From NCBI GenBank assembly GCA_009801015.1, contig VHZZ01003095.1, positions 1-36,860 on the forward strand: a stretch of DNA of 36,860 nucleotides, in the 5' to 3' direction. Position numbers and translations under genes: made by a program. This document shows positions 1-11,053 of the stretch, piece by piece. This stretch comes from Silene noctiflora. Its lineage: Eukaryota > Streptophyta > Magnoliopsida > Caryophyllales > Caryophyllaceae. The notes under the pieces were generated by a model, which did not search any database, was not told where the DNA came from, and saw only the letters and a list, made by a program, of their open reading frames with translations. Position 1 is the first letter of the stretch, and every line of letters starts with the position of its first letter.

Positions 1-696
1 GTGGCCGCTTTATCTGATCCGACGCATCATCCTTGTAATTTTCGGACCTTTTTGTTCCGAGATCCCGGAATCCCGAAAATCGTGTATTATACACTTCAAT
101 TTGAGTTGTTCGGATGTCATACTCGACCACGTTTCTTTTTAATCCGGGTTTATTTGCCATGCGTCCGGGGTCAATTTAGGAGTTACCCTAGTCAATTTCA
201 GTCCCAAATAACAAGTATTAATCCATATTCAATGAATAGCTTATTTTGGCCCGAGGCTTGTTTTTTCGCATAATGGCAGACTCAAATGGCCTTTGTTGTT
301 CCTTAAAATTTGTGTGGCCGCTTTATTTGGTCCGACGAACCATCCTTGTGATTTACGGACATTTTTGTTCCGGGACCCTGGAATCTCGAAAATTGTGTAT
401 TATATTCGGTCATCCGACGAACCATCCTTTTGCTATCCCTCTGATACACTTCAATTTCAGCCGTTCGGGTGTCTTATTCAGCCACGTTTCTTTTTATTCC
501 GGGGTTTTTATTTTTGCCACACGTCCGGGGTCAATTTAGGAGTTACCCTAATCGATTTCAATCTCAAATAACAAGTATTTAATCCATATTCAACGAATAT
601 CCTATTTTGGCCCGAGGCTTGTTTATCGCATAATGGCACACTCAAATGTTCTTTGTTGCTCCTTAAAATTTGTGTGGCCGTTTTATCTGATCCGAA
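1..696. repeat. Tandem satellite-like repeat, two full units plus a stub
   Basis: Three copies of the start word 'gtggccg..ttat' lie at 1, 314 and 674. Unit 1 (1-313) and unit 2 (314-673) align along their whole length. Unit 2 carries an extra segment of about 46 bases near 400-445, which itself repeats the 'ccgacgaaccatcc' word. Unit 3 breaks off after about 23 bases. The array starts before the window, so its full size is unknown. Open frames inside it are chance products. It could be a satellite or the tandem-repeat part of a larger transposon. Confidence 0.8.
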
Positions 697-963
697 TAGG
701 GAATTTAAATTCCCTTTTTTAGATAACAAATAAGGATAGAGGGAAATGGAGGTGGAAGGATTTGGAAGGATCCATTTTCCTTTTCTCCAAAGCAATTCAA
801 AATCTCTTCACAATAGAAAAGAGTGTGAGGGAAATTGTATCTAAACACTTATACCCATTTCCCATTTCCCATTTCCCCTCCCCTTACCTTCTCTTCCTTT
901 CCCTTCCCTCCTTCCCCCTCCCTTCCCTTTCCCTCCACTTTTATTATCCAAACGCGCCCTAAA
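697..963. repeat. MITE-like insert with long homopyrimidine tract
   Basis: This segment separates the satellite from the PPR relic. Bases of about 850-945 are almost only C and T, built from 'cccattt' and 'cccttcc' words. The right end reads 'ccaaacgcgcccta', a terminal word often seen on plant hAT-like MITEs. I could not find a convincing matching left terminus, so the assignment is weak. The pyrimidine tract itself is directly visible. Confidence 0.4.
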
Positions 964-1019
964 GGAAAGCTCAGAGGAAAACACGGTAAAGAAAATGAAG
1001 CAAGATAGCTAAAGCAATA

Positions 1020-2630
1020 CCTTGAGAATTCCAACAGAAAACACAATTGCTAGGATGTGATGGGATTTGTGTCAATGTCCTCTTTCATCTGGTCAAAATG
1101 AGCCAAGGCTTCATGACCAAGCCCGTAAGTTCCCAATCCCTCAATCATTGATGTCCAGAATACAACATCTTTGGCAGCCATTATAGCAAAAGTGTGTCTA
1201 GCAGACGAAATGCTTCCACATGTAATATACATATTGAGAGGTCTCCAAGACTGAACTGTTTTCCGAAGCCTTAAACAACAAATTTCTAACGCAGTAACCG
1301 TGAACTTCTTTTCCCATGTGTAAAGCTCCGGTATCATTGGAAACATCAAGAAGAGAAGTTATGATCTCAGCTGTCATTCAACTCCAGAAGATCGCAGTTG
1401 CTTGAACAACTCAAGGGTTTTATCATACTGTCCATTTTCGGAGAAAGCGGACATCAAAGTGATCCAGGTTATTGTGTTTCTGTTTCTAAAAGGAACTTCA
1501 TTGAACAATCTAAAACAAGCATCCAAAACACTGCATTTGGAGTATAAATCCATTAAACATGTCAAAAAGATGTGGTCAGACAAACTAGTCTTTAAGGCAA
1601 AACAATGCAACAGTTGACCCTGAGACAAGTTTGCACACTTTGACAATGCAGATACTGTCAACGTTAAACTTTCCACACTAGGTCTCACTTCTCTAAGCAT
1701 AGCATTGAAACTTTTGACCACCCGATTCATATTTCCTGCTGAAATGTAGAATGAAAGCAAAGTATTCCATGTTACAACATCAGTGCTGAATTCTGCGAAA
1801 AGAGTTTCAACGTCGAAATAACTACCCTTACAAGTATACATCCTCAAGAGTGAGTTTCTTACAGACTTGTCTATCAGCAACCCTTTCTGCATCCCTGGAA
1901 CCACATCCCTACAACTAGAACAGGCTTGTAAAATCGTGATCACGGTCACAAAATTGGGTTCTACTTCCCTTCTCATTTCATACAATAAATCAAACGCTCG
2001 CATTGAGTCCCCTCCACCAACATATCCCGCGATCATCGAAGTCCAAGAACATGATCTCTAAGCGACATTTCATCAAACAACTTCCGCGCTAAGCTAACAT
2101 ATCCACATTTCACATAAAACTCAATCGTGGTATTGAAAAAGAACACATCTAACCTAAAACCCATTTGAATTCCAACACAATGATCATCTTCCCACATCTC
2201 AAATCACACCCAAACCTCAAATACAATTGGTTGATTATAGGAAGAGTATAACTATCATGTTGAACTCCAAATTGTCTCATTTTCCTATAAATTAAAATAC
2301 CCATATCAGAATTACCCAAATCAAGAAATGATTTCATCATCAAGTTCCAAAATTTAGCATTGGGTTCCTGCAAATAATCTAAAACAGACACAAAACTGGA
2401 AAAATCACCAAATTTAACATATAAATTAAAAAGCTGTGCAACAAATGAAGATCATTGGAAGTGAGAGGAAACGATGAATTGGGCATGTATTATTTTAAGG
2501 GTTTGAACGTTTTTGCAAGAATTGAAGAGCGAAGAAGAAAGGGTGCAAAAGGATGAAGAATTTAAGTGATTGGATTGAAGAAATGGTGATCTAAAGATGG
2601 ATGGAAGATGAATAAACCGAGAGACGCCAT
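1020..2630 (-). pseudogene. Decayed pentatricopeptide repeat (PPR) protein gene, PLS type
   Basis: On the minus strand, several frames carry clear PPR signatures of the plant organelle RNA-binding family: 'FVTVITILQACSS', 'VVTWNTLLSFYI', 'TITWITLMSAFSENG' and 'VVFWTSMIEGLGTYG'. The best open pieces are 2149-2391, 1374-2036 and 1050-1349. Between them the PPR pattern carries on in other frames, so I count about five interruptions: a frame change near 2567, an in-frame stop near 2440, frame changes near 2150-2050 and near 1370, and further breaks near 1260 and 1055. The pattern stops around 1020, so the C-terminal repeats and any E or DYW domain are missing. PPR genes are normally intronless, which argues against introns as the explanation. 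A possible old start (MASLG) lies at 2630. Members are usually imported into plastids or mitochondria. A low-quality assembly is the main alternative to true decay. Confidence 0.75.
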
Positions 2631-2639
2631 GAAGAGATG

Positions 2640-3290
2640 AGATAATGTTGGAAGTTCATGGAGTAGTAAGGAATTCAAATTGGATGAAATTATTCACCGC
2701 TTTCCTACTTCTCCCTACTTTTCACCTAAAAAGAAAAAAAATTAAAAAAAATTAAAAAATTGGATGAAAGTAGTTAGGCTATATAAATTTTATAAGAAAC
2801 GGCTTTTATAAAATTATGGCCAAACAACCAAATTTTTTCCAAAAAGTAACTTATAAATAAAACCTTTTAAAAAGTAAAACCTATTTTACATAAATAACGC
2901 CAAAAAGCACCTAAGTTGAGTAGCATTGAAATGACTTGAATTGAATGAAATTCACTTAAGAAATCGGGTTGTGTACGAGTCAGATTTGGTTAGGTCGAGT
3001 TTATAAAAATTTTGTTCGAATCGAGTAAGATTGGGTCACTCGGTATTCTAGTTATTTTTCATATGTGTTATTATCATCATGTTACTTAGATATAATTATT
3101 AGTATTGCGATAATAAATATTAGAGTCGTGTTGGAGGGGGTCGAGTTAATTCAGATTCTAGGTCAAACTTGAGACCTCGGTTTGGGTGTGGGTCATGTCC
3201 TCGTCTAAGTTGTTTTGCAAGTATTAAAATAGGGCTAATTGAGCTGGTTTACCAATAAAGTTGCAAGACTCGTGGAGGTGGAGGCAATGT
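2640..3290. other. Intergenic spacer, AT-rich, no gene seen
   Basis: The stretch is AT-rich with A-tracts. At 2940-3230 it holds degenerate 'gggtcgagtt'-type words, which recur at 26.0-26.6 kb and look like eroded repeat DNA. No coding pattern is visible on either strand. Confidence 0.5.
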
Positions 3291-3294
3291 GAGT

Positions 3295-3780
3295 AGGGGT
3301 GAGCAAAAAATATACGATACGGTTTTATAATACGGTATATATGGTTTGAGTTATACGAATTTCCGTATATACGATATGAAAATCCGTATATACGATACAG
3401 TTTTTATAAAACTGTATCGTATCCGGGTCGAGCAAAAATGAAACCGTTTATACGGTTTGAAGGTTTTGTATAAAAAAAGTTTAGAAATGCAAAGTTCCAC
3501 TTTCAATTCTCACTCTTCTAATGTTTTTTATGATTTTTTTTAGTAATTTGTCTCAATAAACAATAATTAGCCCTTCACCAGAGGCGGTCATGTTATAGGT
3601 AATTATTAGCTCTTGAATAATTTCAATGTTTAATTGAGCATTTGCTACCAAACCGTATCCGTATATACGGATTCCGTATACACGGTTTTTCCGGGTACCC
3701 GAAAACCGTATCGGATCCGTATAATAATTTTTGCGATTTTTAAAACTGTATAAGAAAACGGTATAATAATTTATCTACAA
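3295..3780. repeat. Foldback element built from 'cgtatatacg' words
   Basis: The motifs 'ccgtatatacg' and 'tacggttt' and their inverted forms occur many times in 3305-3450 and again in 3645-3770, so the two halves can pair. The left end reads 'taggggtgagcaaaa', a terminal word often seen on plant hAT-type MITEs. No clean matching right terminus or target duplication was found, so it is probably eroded. Confidence 0.5.
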
Positions 3781-3868
3781 AATAAATGACAGAAAGTCGA
3801 CTATTTACAAGACTGCCATCAGTTCACAAATGAAGTGAGATAACCTTCACAATCAAATCAAAGACAAT

Positions 3869-4048
3869 ACCCATGAGCACTTAGATCAACTGGCAAGGGG
3901 TTGTTCTAGCTTAACCAGAGGTCTCGTGTTCGAGCCCTGGGAACGCAGCAGTGTTGAAACTCATGAGGGAGAGCTTTACCGCCCTAATGGTTCTACCCGG
4001 CTCGAATCCGGATTGAACCGGATGGTTTACACCAAAAAAAAAAAAAAT
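3869..4048 (+). mobile_element. tRNA-derived SINE with 16-bp target-site duplications
   Basis: The body of about 180 bp has a pol III box A-like segment near 3882 ('tagatcaactggcaagg') and a box B-like segment near 3924 ('gtgttcgagccc'). It ends in 'ttacacc' followed by an A-run. It is flanked by a perfect 16-bp direct repeat, TCAAATCAAAGACAAT, at 3853-3868 and 4049-4064. Box A, box B, the A-tail and the duplications together make this a confident SINE. A tRNA gene is excluded because no cloverleaf fits. The perfect duplications suggest a fairly recent insertion. It sits just past the 3' end of the SDP1-type lipase gene, in opposite orientation, and may lie near that gene's poly(A) region. 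It has no coding capacity and would depend on a LINE for movement. Confidence 0.92.
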
Positions 4049-4199
4049 TCAAATCAAAGACAATCTAAATTAAGGTCACTTTTATGCGGTCATATTGGTC
4101 AGACACTCAGACATAGGACGATTAGTCTCACACGTGAGGCTTGGCAATCCTATCAATTATTTAAATTTATGTGTTAAAGCTCTTTGGCATTGAATTTGA

Positions 4200-7100
4200 T
4201 CAAGTCTTGATTGAATCCTCAGAAGTAATGGTGTCATTTCCATGGTCGATAGTACAAAGTTGACTTACAGTTGTTTGAGAAATAGCTTCTACTTCTCCAA
4301 TGTGCTTTTCATCATCATCGCATTCGGATTCTGAGCTGACATCCATGTCTTGTTCAAGGCATTCCAGTTGCACGGTCTCGGGACCTGGAGTGGGCATGCC
4401 ACTGTAACTCCCTGATTCGGTATTCTGACCTGAAACTGTAAACTCCTCCATCTTGACAATATTAAGCACTATGCCATTCCCAATTCTCTCTGTCTGCAAC
4501 AAATCTCCTTCACTCACAGTAATGCTAGACCGGCTTCCTGTATCCCTCTGTTCACACAAATTCTTCTTCAAGTTCCCATCTAGCGAGTCTCTTGACACTG
4601 AGTCCAGTTTCTGAACGAACTTCACAAATTCTTCAGCAGAAATGCTCCTCATGAGAGGCCCGCCTGATCTCGTCCAACTGTGCAAATCCGCATTGTCAGA
4701 CTCACTGTCACTGAAATCCTGCATGTAATTTTTGCCTGTCCTACGATGCTGGCTAGAAGTTCCAGCTGTCGTGCTTGTACCACTATCTTGCTGGAAGGCA
4801 GATACGTCAGCGAGAACCTCATCTTCAAGAGATCCTGTTGAATTCTCCCGAGCAATAGAAATCCATGAGGGAATCCTTCTAGAAGCACTGAATTTTCTTA
4901 TAGTGGAGGACGGGTTTTGGGCTCTCTGAGCACTGCGTTTCAGTCGGCGCATGTGATTGAGATTTGTGACGCACTCATCTAAAGCAAGCTCAATGCCACA
5001 ATTGGACTTTATGGCTGAAAGCTTCTCCCAAGTGCATCTTCTCCCCTGATTTGCCGCCTTTTGGAGCTCCGCATATGATGGATTCTGGATCATTTTTGAA
5101 TACTGCCACACAAATCAAACATATCAGTTGCCAATTTTGCATCAAATCACGATCTCAATTAATTCTTGTTTATATATACTGAATAGTTAATTGACATGCT
5201 GCAGGCATTGCAATTATCCACACAGATGCACAAACTAATACAAGATCCATACTTCAAGATATGCACATGTCAGCTGGCTTAGTTGTTATGTCACTGGACA
5301 AAGGTATTCCGTATTCACGACTTGGGTTTGGAGCTCCAACATAAAATATCTACTGAATCAAACAAAATCCATGAATCCAAATTCCATACGAGACACCAAA
5401 TAAAAGATGATGTACACAAAATTAGCAGAGAATTCAGGCAAGTTCAGTCACACTGTACATGTTAAGAGGGTTTTAGTTTGAACCACGCAATTGAAAGAAG
5501 CCATCACGCAAGGCCGAGATTTATGATCAGAACATACCTGAGCAAGAGTGGCAGGCATCACAACAGTGACATCACCTTCCCAAGCCTGAGCAAATAATTT
5601 AGCAATTTCACCCAATGGAAAACCCAGTTCCAGTATCTGGTTGCATCTGTGTTTCACTTCCATCTCCGCCAGTTGAGCAAGCTACATGCATTCAGGTACG
5701 TGAGACAAGTCAGTTAAACATATAACGAAAATGAGAAAAGGGAATTGTATGCGCTGGTCTGACATGTGAGACCGTCTCACACAAAACTCGCTAAATATAG
5801 ATCAAATGCAGATATAAAATTTGGGTTGTAGATTCAAAATATACTACCTTGGCAGCAAAGTTGCCTCCGTAAGATCTCACAAACTCCTTCATCCTCAGAA
5901 GCGGAGCAATATGTGGATTTGCTTGACTAACAATGAAATGATTAACATTGAACAACTCCTTCAATTGCGCCATGGGTAGATCACTCTCCAAGCTACCATC
6001 TCTCCATCTACGGGCTGGGATTGTACCCTCTTCTGGTCCAAGATGAAAAGGTGGATGGTAAGGCACAAGTTCACCAAACCTGTTTTTAGCCATCAGCTCC
6101 TGGGCCTCAAACAGGCCCGGAAATGCACAAGACGCGGTCACTGCACTCCATATAACAACATGGGGGGAGGTCAGATAGTTAAGGCAACGAGGTGGTTCAT
6201 GTTTTCGTGGAGAACACACTGTTATACCAAGAATCCTTCCGGTCATATCATAAGCCTCCTGAAAAGTCATATTACAAGTAAGGTCCCGAAGCATTACTTG
6301 CAACTGCCTAATCTCATGAACAGCTCCATGTGTCGTGACTCTCTTGATTATTGCTAGCATTCCACCCATTTGATCAAAAAATTTCAAAGAATGCCATGTA
6401 TGTTCAAAGAAGCTTTGCAGCTCCGGCCATGACCTGGTTGCGACTATGGCACACATGATGGATCCTACACTCGATCCAGCAATGATTCGAGGCAGAAGCT
6501 TATGTTCAACCAATGTCTTAATAACACCAACATGAAAAGTGCCAAGAGAAGCACCCCCACTCAAAAGCAAAGCCGTCCTACCAAAAGCATGCCTAATCTC
6601 ATGCATAAATGCGAGTTTCTCTTCCACAGACAATTCTTGTGAATCGGAGTCACAAACAAGTTTTAATTGAGTTGTAACTTCATTAATGTACTCCCTTATA
6701 AGTTTAGGCACTTGAAGCCTTCCCTTATGAAGCTCAGGGTTACACATATTACCGAGATTTCTTATAAGATCAGCTCTCATACAAAACATAATGTCCCTTA
6801 AGGAGCCTTCTTGGCGACGTTGCCATAGCTCTTGGAGCTTGTTCTTGACAAGTTCCTCATCATAGAACATGGATTCATTCATTAATGGAGTTTCCTTCTC
6901 CAACTTATTCGCGGCATAAGCCCATTTCTCGTAATTTGGAGATACCTTCATCATGTTTAGCCATAGTTTCCTCCTATAAGCTACTTGAGCTCTCCTTTTG
7001 ACATCCGTGTATCGATTCAATAGGAAACCTATTATAGCGACCATTGCCAAGATCCCCTGAGGATGTCGAGGATGGAACCATGAAAAAACGGGTCCAACAT

Positions 7101-7266
7101 AGCCTTTAAAGCACCTCATGTAGCCGACTAAAGCTTGAACCAAATGGTCCTTAAAATGTGCCATAGACTTGCAGAACAATATTTTGAAAGCAATAGTTCG
7201 ACCGATAATTGAAGTAGGTCCAATGAAGAATGACTCAATATTTGCATCATAATTAATATCATCCAT
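4200..7266 (-). CDS. SDP1: Triacylglycerol lipase SDP1-like (patatin domain)
   Basis: This gene matches the plant SUGAR-DEPENDENT1 family, which starts storage-oil breakdown on the oil-body surface after germination. Coding exons are 7266-5848, 5681-5538 and 5102-4200, all with GT/AG ends and in phase 0, giving about 821 residues; the Arabidopsis protein has about 825. A hydrophobic stretch lies near residues 70-84. The patatin core follows: oxyanion loop GGASLG at 237-242, nucleophile motif GSSVG at 264-268 (Ser266), and DGS at 423-425 supplying the catalytic Asp423. The C-terminal region is acidic and Ser-rich, with the family block '[18 protein letters not shown]'. An in-frame ATG lies 30 codons upstream, but family members begin at the MDD position, so I chose 7266. 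I see no break in the frame. SDP1 and its paralogue SDP1-LIKE cannot be told apart by eye. Confidence 0.95.
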
Positions 7267-8330
7267 GTCTAATTCAATTTGTATTATACAGTATACACTA
7301 GCTAGAAAGACGATTAATATAAACCGAAAACCAAGGAAATAAGAAGATGAAACCAAAATTGATTAGGATGAAATTAGCTGACTTTTTTTTTTTTTTTTTT
7401 TTTTTTTTTGTTGAAGGAAAACAGTACAGAGATGAATTAATTAAACAAAGTACTCCGTATTAAAAATAAGGGTCGGAAAAACGTTTGAAAGTTTGATACA
7501 GTATAAAATAGAATGTTGAAAATGTATGTAGTATAAAGATGGGAGGCATAGTCAAGGATAATATGCGTGCATGAACAGGAACAGTGAATGATTAAAAAGA
7601 AAGAAGATAAAATGTTAATATCTGACATTGAATACAGTCAGACGACTAGTCAGAGATTTATAGTTTGAGTGAATGTAAAGGATAAGGAAGAATAATTAAG
7701 TATGTAAGATGTAGATTTGTCTGTTCATCTGGAAAATGCAGCAACAGTTGTTGTTGGGTTGGGCCCAAAGTGTAATGACAAGTGATGTTGGGCCGGACAG
7801 TGTATAATTGTATCCAATTCAAATAGCCTGCATATGGAATTATGGATAACTTTAATTATGATCCACTCCATCATTCCCATTCAGTTTGATCGTCTTTTTT
7901 GCAACAACAAAACCTGGTTTATTGGTTCTCCAACTGCCCCACCAAAGCAAAATCGAATATCGCAGTGTTGATAATATTTGGTTGTGTGATGAATCGGATA
8001 TCCAGATACAAATATTGCATAATAAAAGTACATATTCCAAGTGTGAATAATGAGGATAAATAAGTTAATGTGGTAATTGGATGCATGGCGCATGAGAATA
8101 ATAGTTGATGGTGATGATAGAGAGCACGCCAAAAAGTAGAGATCAAGAGAGGCCGGGGTCAACATTCAACGAAATTAGGCCAATATTGTACACGGACTAG
8201 ATAATAGTGGGAGTATAAATAAATAGAGAGGACCGATGTTGGAGAAATAGAGAAAGTTCCTAAAGAGGATTGTTATTCATAATTCGCTTGTATCTCGAGA
8301 TCTAAATCGTATCAACTATTATAAGCTACA
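7267..8330. other. Upstream region of the lipase gene, with poly(T) tract
   Basis: No gene is seen. A pure T-run of 27 bases lies at 7383-7409, only about 120 bases upstream of the lipase start codon, and may fall in its 5' leader. The rest is AT-rich. The small open frames at 7.4-8.2 kb show no protein-like composition. Confidence 0.4.
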
Positions 8331-8334
8331 AAAA

Positions 8335-8594
8335 ACTTTCTCCATTCAACTCCACATTACACATTTCTATTTTGTACACTATTCACAAGTAAGCCTTCAA
8401 TTTCGATTTTCTCTCAATACGTAAGTTAAAATATATTCATGTGGAATCTTATTTGATTCGTCTTTAAAAGTACATTAAAAATATCTAACTTTTATAATTT
8501 TTGCAAATACGTAACTAAAGATATTTATCCCGCAAAATACACGTTGGCAAACGTGAAAAAGCAAACATGTAGTGTGGAGTTGAATGGGGGAGTA
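8335..8594. mobile_element. Stowaway-like MITE, copy 1
   Basis: The terminal inverted repeats pair 'ctccattcaactccacattacaca' on the left (from about 8340) with 'tgtagtgtggagttgaatgggggag' on the right (ending near 8592). The right end is followed by 'ta', as expected for TA-targeting Stowaway/mariner MITEs. Inside lies 'catgtggaatcttatttgattcg', which recurs in the copy at 9.7-9.9 kb. The left terminus is more diverged than the right. Confidence 0.7.
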
Positions 8595-8866
8595 ATAAGT
8601 TTATTCCTAATATTATATTATTCCGGTTACGATATAATACAATACACCTTAATATTCTCCAACAACCGACTTTATTGAATTGGCTTTTGATTTTCAATCA
8701 GGGACACGATACCATGTCCATGCATTTTAGTAACTAATAAAATAAAAGGTCTTCTCACTATACGTATGGGCCGGCACATTTCTAACCACAATGACTATGG
8801 ATATTCCCTCATTCAGTCCAAACCATTTTTATACTCTACCACTTTTAAGATTCTATAATAAAAAAT

Positions 8867-9413
8867 AGGGAATATTTTACGGTGTACCCCTGTGTTTTTC
8901 GGTATTCTATATTATATATCCCTACATTTTTGAAATTGTATGGTGTATCCCTAAATTTCTAACTTATTCTCCATCGTGACCTCCTTCAAGTCTCTATAAA
9001 CTTTTATCATTATAAAATAACCGTAATTTGACCTTTATTTTGACTTATTAATGTTGTATCACCATCCTATACGAGAAGCATCACAAATCACTTTTAATAA
9101 GCACAAACTATTATTAAAAACCTATGTTATGAAGCATGAAATAATAATGGCGGTTTGATGAATTTGAGTTAAATTTATATACTATTTGGTGGGTTAATGA
9201 TTATTCGGCGAACCAATAAGTAAATGTGTCGGTTGTCAAGCAATTGGAATGATAAATAAACGATTTAATAGATCAATTAAGAAATTAAGCTAGCAAAGAC
9301 AATGAATAAGGTCATTGTATAGACTAATGTATAGAGTTTAGGGGTATACCATAGAATTTCAAAAATGTAGCGGTACAACATAGAAAAACTCGAGGGTACA
9401 CCATAGAATATCC
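8867..9413. mobile_element. Foldback MITE with about 105-115 bp terminal inverted repeats
   Basis: The left arm (about 8867-8982) and the inverted right arm (about 9309-9413) share successive blocks: 'ggtgtaccc', 'gtttttc', 'ctacatttttgaaatt', 'tatggt', 'acccctaaa' and 'gacc' near the inner end. Long arms like these are typical of Mutator-type MITEs. I could not settle the 9-10 bp target duplication by eye. The central 325 bases are AT-rich and non-coding. Confidence 0.75.
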
Positions 9414-9707
9414 TCAAGTAATAATATCTTTATGTCACGGTGTCGTAAATAGTTACCTATTGCTTTTGGTACAGATATTAAAAAATAAAGATGGATGGTT
9501 TGGACCAAACAAAACATATAACTCCACTCTCATATGAAAAAAGGGCTTAAAAAAGCGTATTATAAATAGAAATAGATAACTATTTACTAATACACTTTAA
9601 AATAAAAATAGATGACATTGATTTTAACTACCAATTGATTGGAAATATTATAGTAATGATAACCCGAATATATGTTGTGGGGTTTAATTTAACTAACCAA
9701 CTATATA

Positions 9708-9930
9708 CTCCCTTTATTTAACTTGAAATACAACATTTTCTTTTTGGACATTATTCATAAATAAAGAGGATCATTACGATTCCTTGCGATCTACAAGAAA
9801 AATATAGTCATGTGGGACCTTATTTGATTCACTTCTAAGAGTACAATATAATAAGAATACGAAAATTTTATATTTTTCATAATGCAAAACTAAAAATATT
9901 TACGTTACAAATCGTGCATTGACAAACATC
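9708..9930. mobile_element. Stowaway-like MITE, copy 2, right end lost
   Basis: It begins 'ctccctttatttaac' directly after a TA at 9706-9707. It shares the internal word 'catgtgggaccttatttgattc' with copy 1, in the same order relative to the termini. The expected right terminus 'gggag-ta' is missing after about 9930, so this copy is truncated or interrupted. Confidence 0.6.
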
Positions 9931-10960
9931 ATTTTTTATAGATTTTAGATTTGTAGCATATGTGTTAATTGGGGAATTTTTTTAGTTTTATATTTACGTT
10001 CTAATCATCATTTTTCTTTATTGGGGAATTTATTTGTTCCAATTTTTAAAGATTGAGGTAGAAGATGGATGTTCCATAGTTTATTCCTCATCGTAGAATA
10101 ACATTTGTTATAGATTTTAAATTTGTAGCAATATGTGTAAGTGTGTGTCACAATTGTCAGCTGCCATCATTCTCCACGCTTATCATCCCAACCTACTTTA
10201 TTTTCTTCCCAAATTCTTGTTTATAATCGTTATAAATGATCGTGAATAATCAAAACAAAAGTTTAAAATCATTCAAACCAATTTATTTTTGGAGGTGATA
10301 GTACATACCACCCATTTTTTATGACTTAAAACAGTTATAAGCAAGACTAATCTTCTTAAGCATATATTTCATATATACAGAAATAATGTCATGCAATAAA
10401 TTATTGGTCAACACGAAGTTGATGCCTACAATATCAACAATTTGTATAGAACAAATATCTGGTCATATTGACCCAAAACCGATATTGACCCAAAACCGTC
10501 TTTTACAAGTATTTATGTCGGAATTTACAAATAACTAAAAATTTAAAATTACAAGATTAATTATGTACTGAAAAGTCAAAAGACTTGCTCTTAATCCTCT
10601 TATTAATCTTGTTATCCACAAATAGGATTATACATTCAGTTGTATATAAGCATTGTACAATCAAGGTATAAGAATCCGAGCTTATATGTATTTTTTTTGA
10701 GCTAATGCAAATTTCATATTTTTAATGTGTAAATGGATGAGATCAGATACTTTCTAATAAAGCTCATATTCTTTAACATAAAGCTCGGATACTTTATTAC
10801 AAAATTCATATTCTACCCCGTACAACTGGTTATATAGTCCATGAATTGCTTGTTATCTTGTACAACATACCCTAAGAAATTCTTTTGATCCACTCTCATA
10901 GTTTATTAGTTTATTGGACTCAAAACATGTGTTCCAATTTGTACCCAAAATATACCTTTT
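9931..10960. other. AT-rich spacer, no gene seen
   Basis: I see no coding signal. The phrase 'tagattttagatttgtagca(a)tatgtgt' occurs twice, near 9938 and near 10110, about 170 bases apart. This suggests a local duplication or repeat remnants. Confidence 0.4.
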
Positions 10961-10966
10961 TCCTCC

Positions 10967-10974
10967 TATAAATA
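10967..10974 (+). promoter_or_regulatory. TATA box of the 83-residue protein gene
   Basis: TATAAATA lies 80 bases upstream of the start codon at 11054. A start of transcription near 11000 would leave a short CA-rich leader, normal for plant genes. Confidence 0.6.
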
Positions 10975-11053
10975 AGTCTTATAAATTTTCCATTATATCT
11001 GTGTCTCTCTCAAAACATTTCTCCTTGAACAAAGATCAATCACAATAATTAAA

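Noticed and set aside
1-795. Several open frames of 90-97 codons in the first 800 bases
   Set aside because: They fall in tandem-repeat units, recur out of phase from unit to unit and have no protein-like pattern.
3869-4048. A tRNA gene at the box A/box B site
   Set aside because: No cloverleaf can be folded; the A-tail and target duplications show a SINE.
3926-4177. Plus-strand frame of 83 codons
   Set aside because: It runs through the SINE body and its A-tail and is not a gene.
7383-7409. Poly(T) run as the tail of a minus-strand SINE or processed pseudogene
   Set aside because: The sequence on either side has no SINE head, no coding match and no target duplication that I could see.
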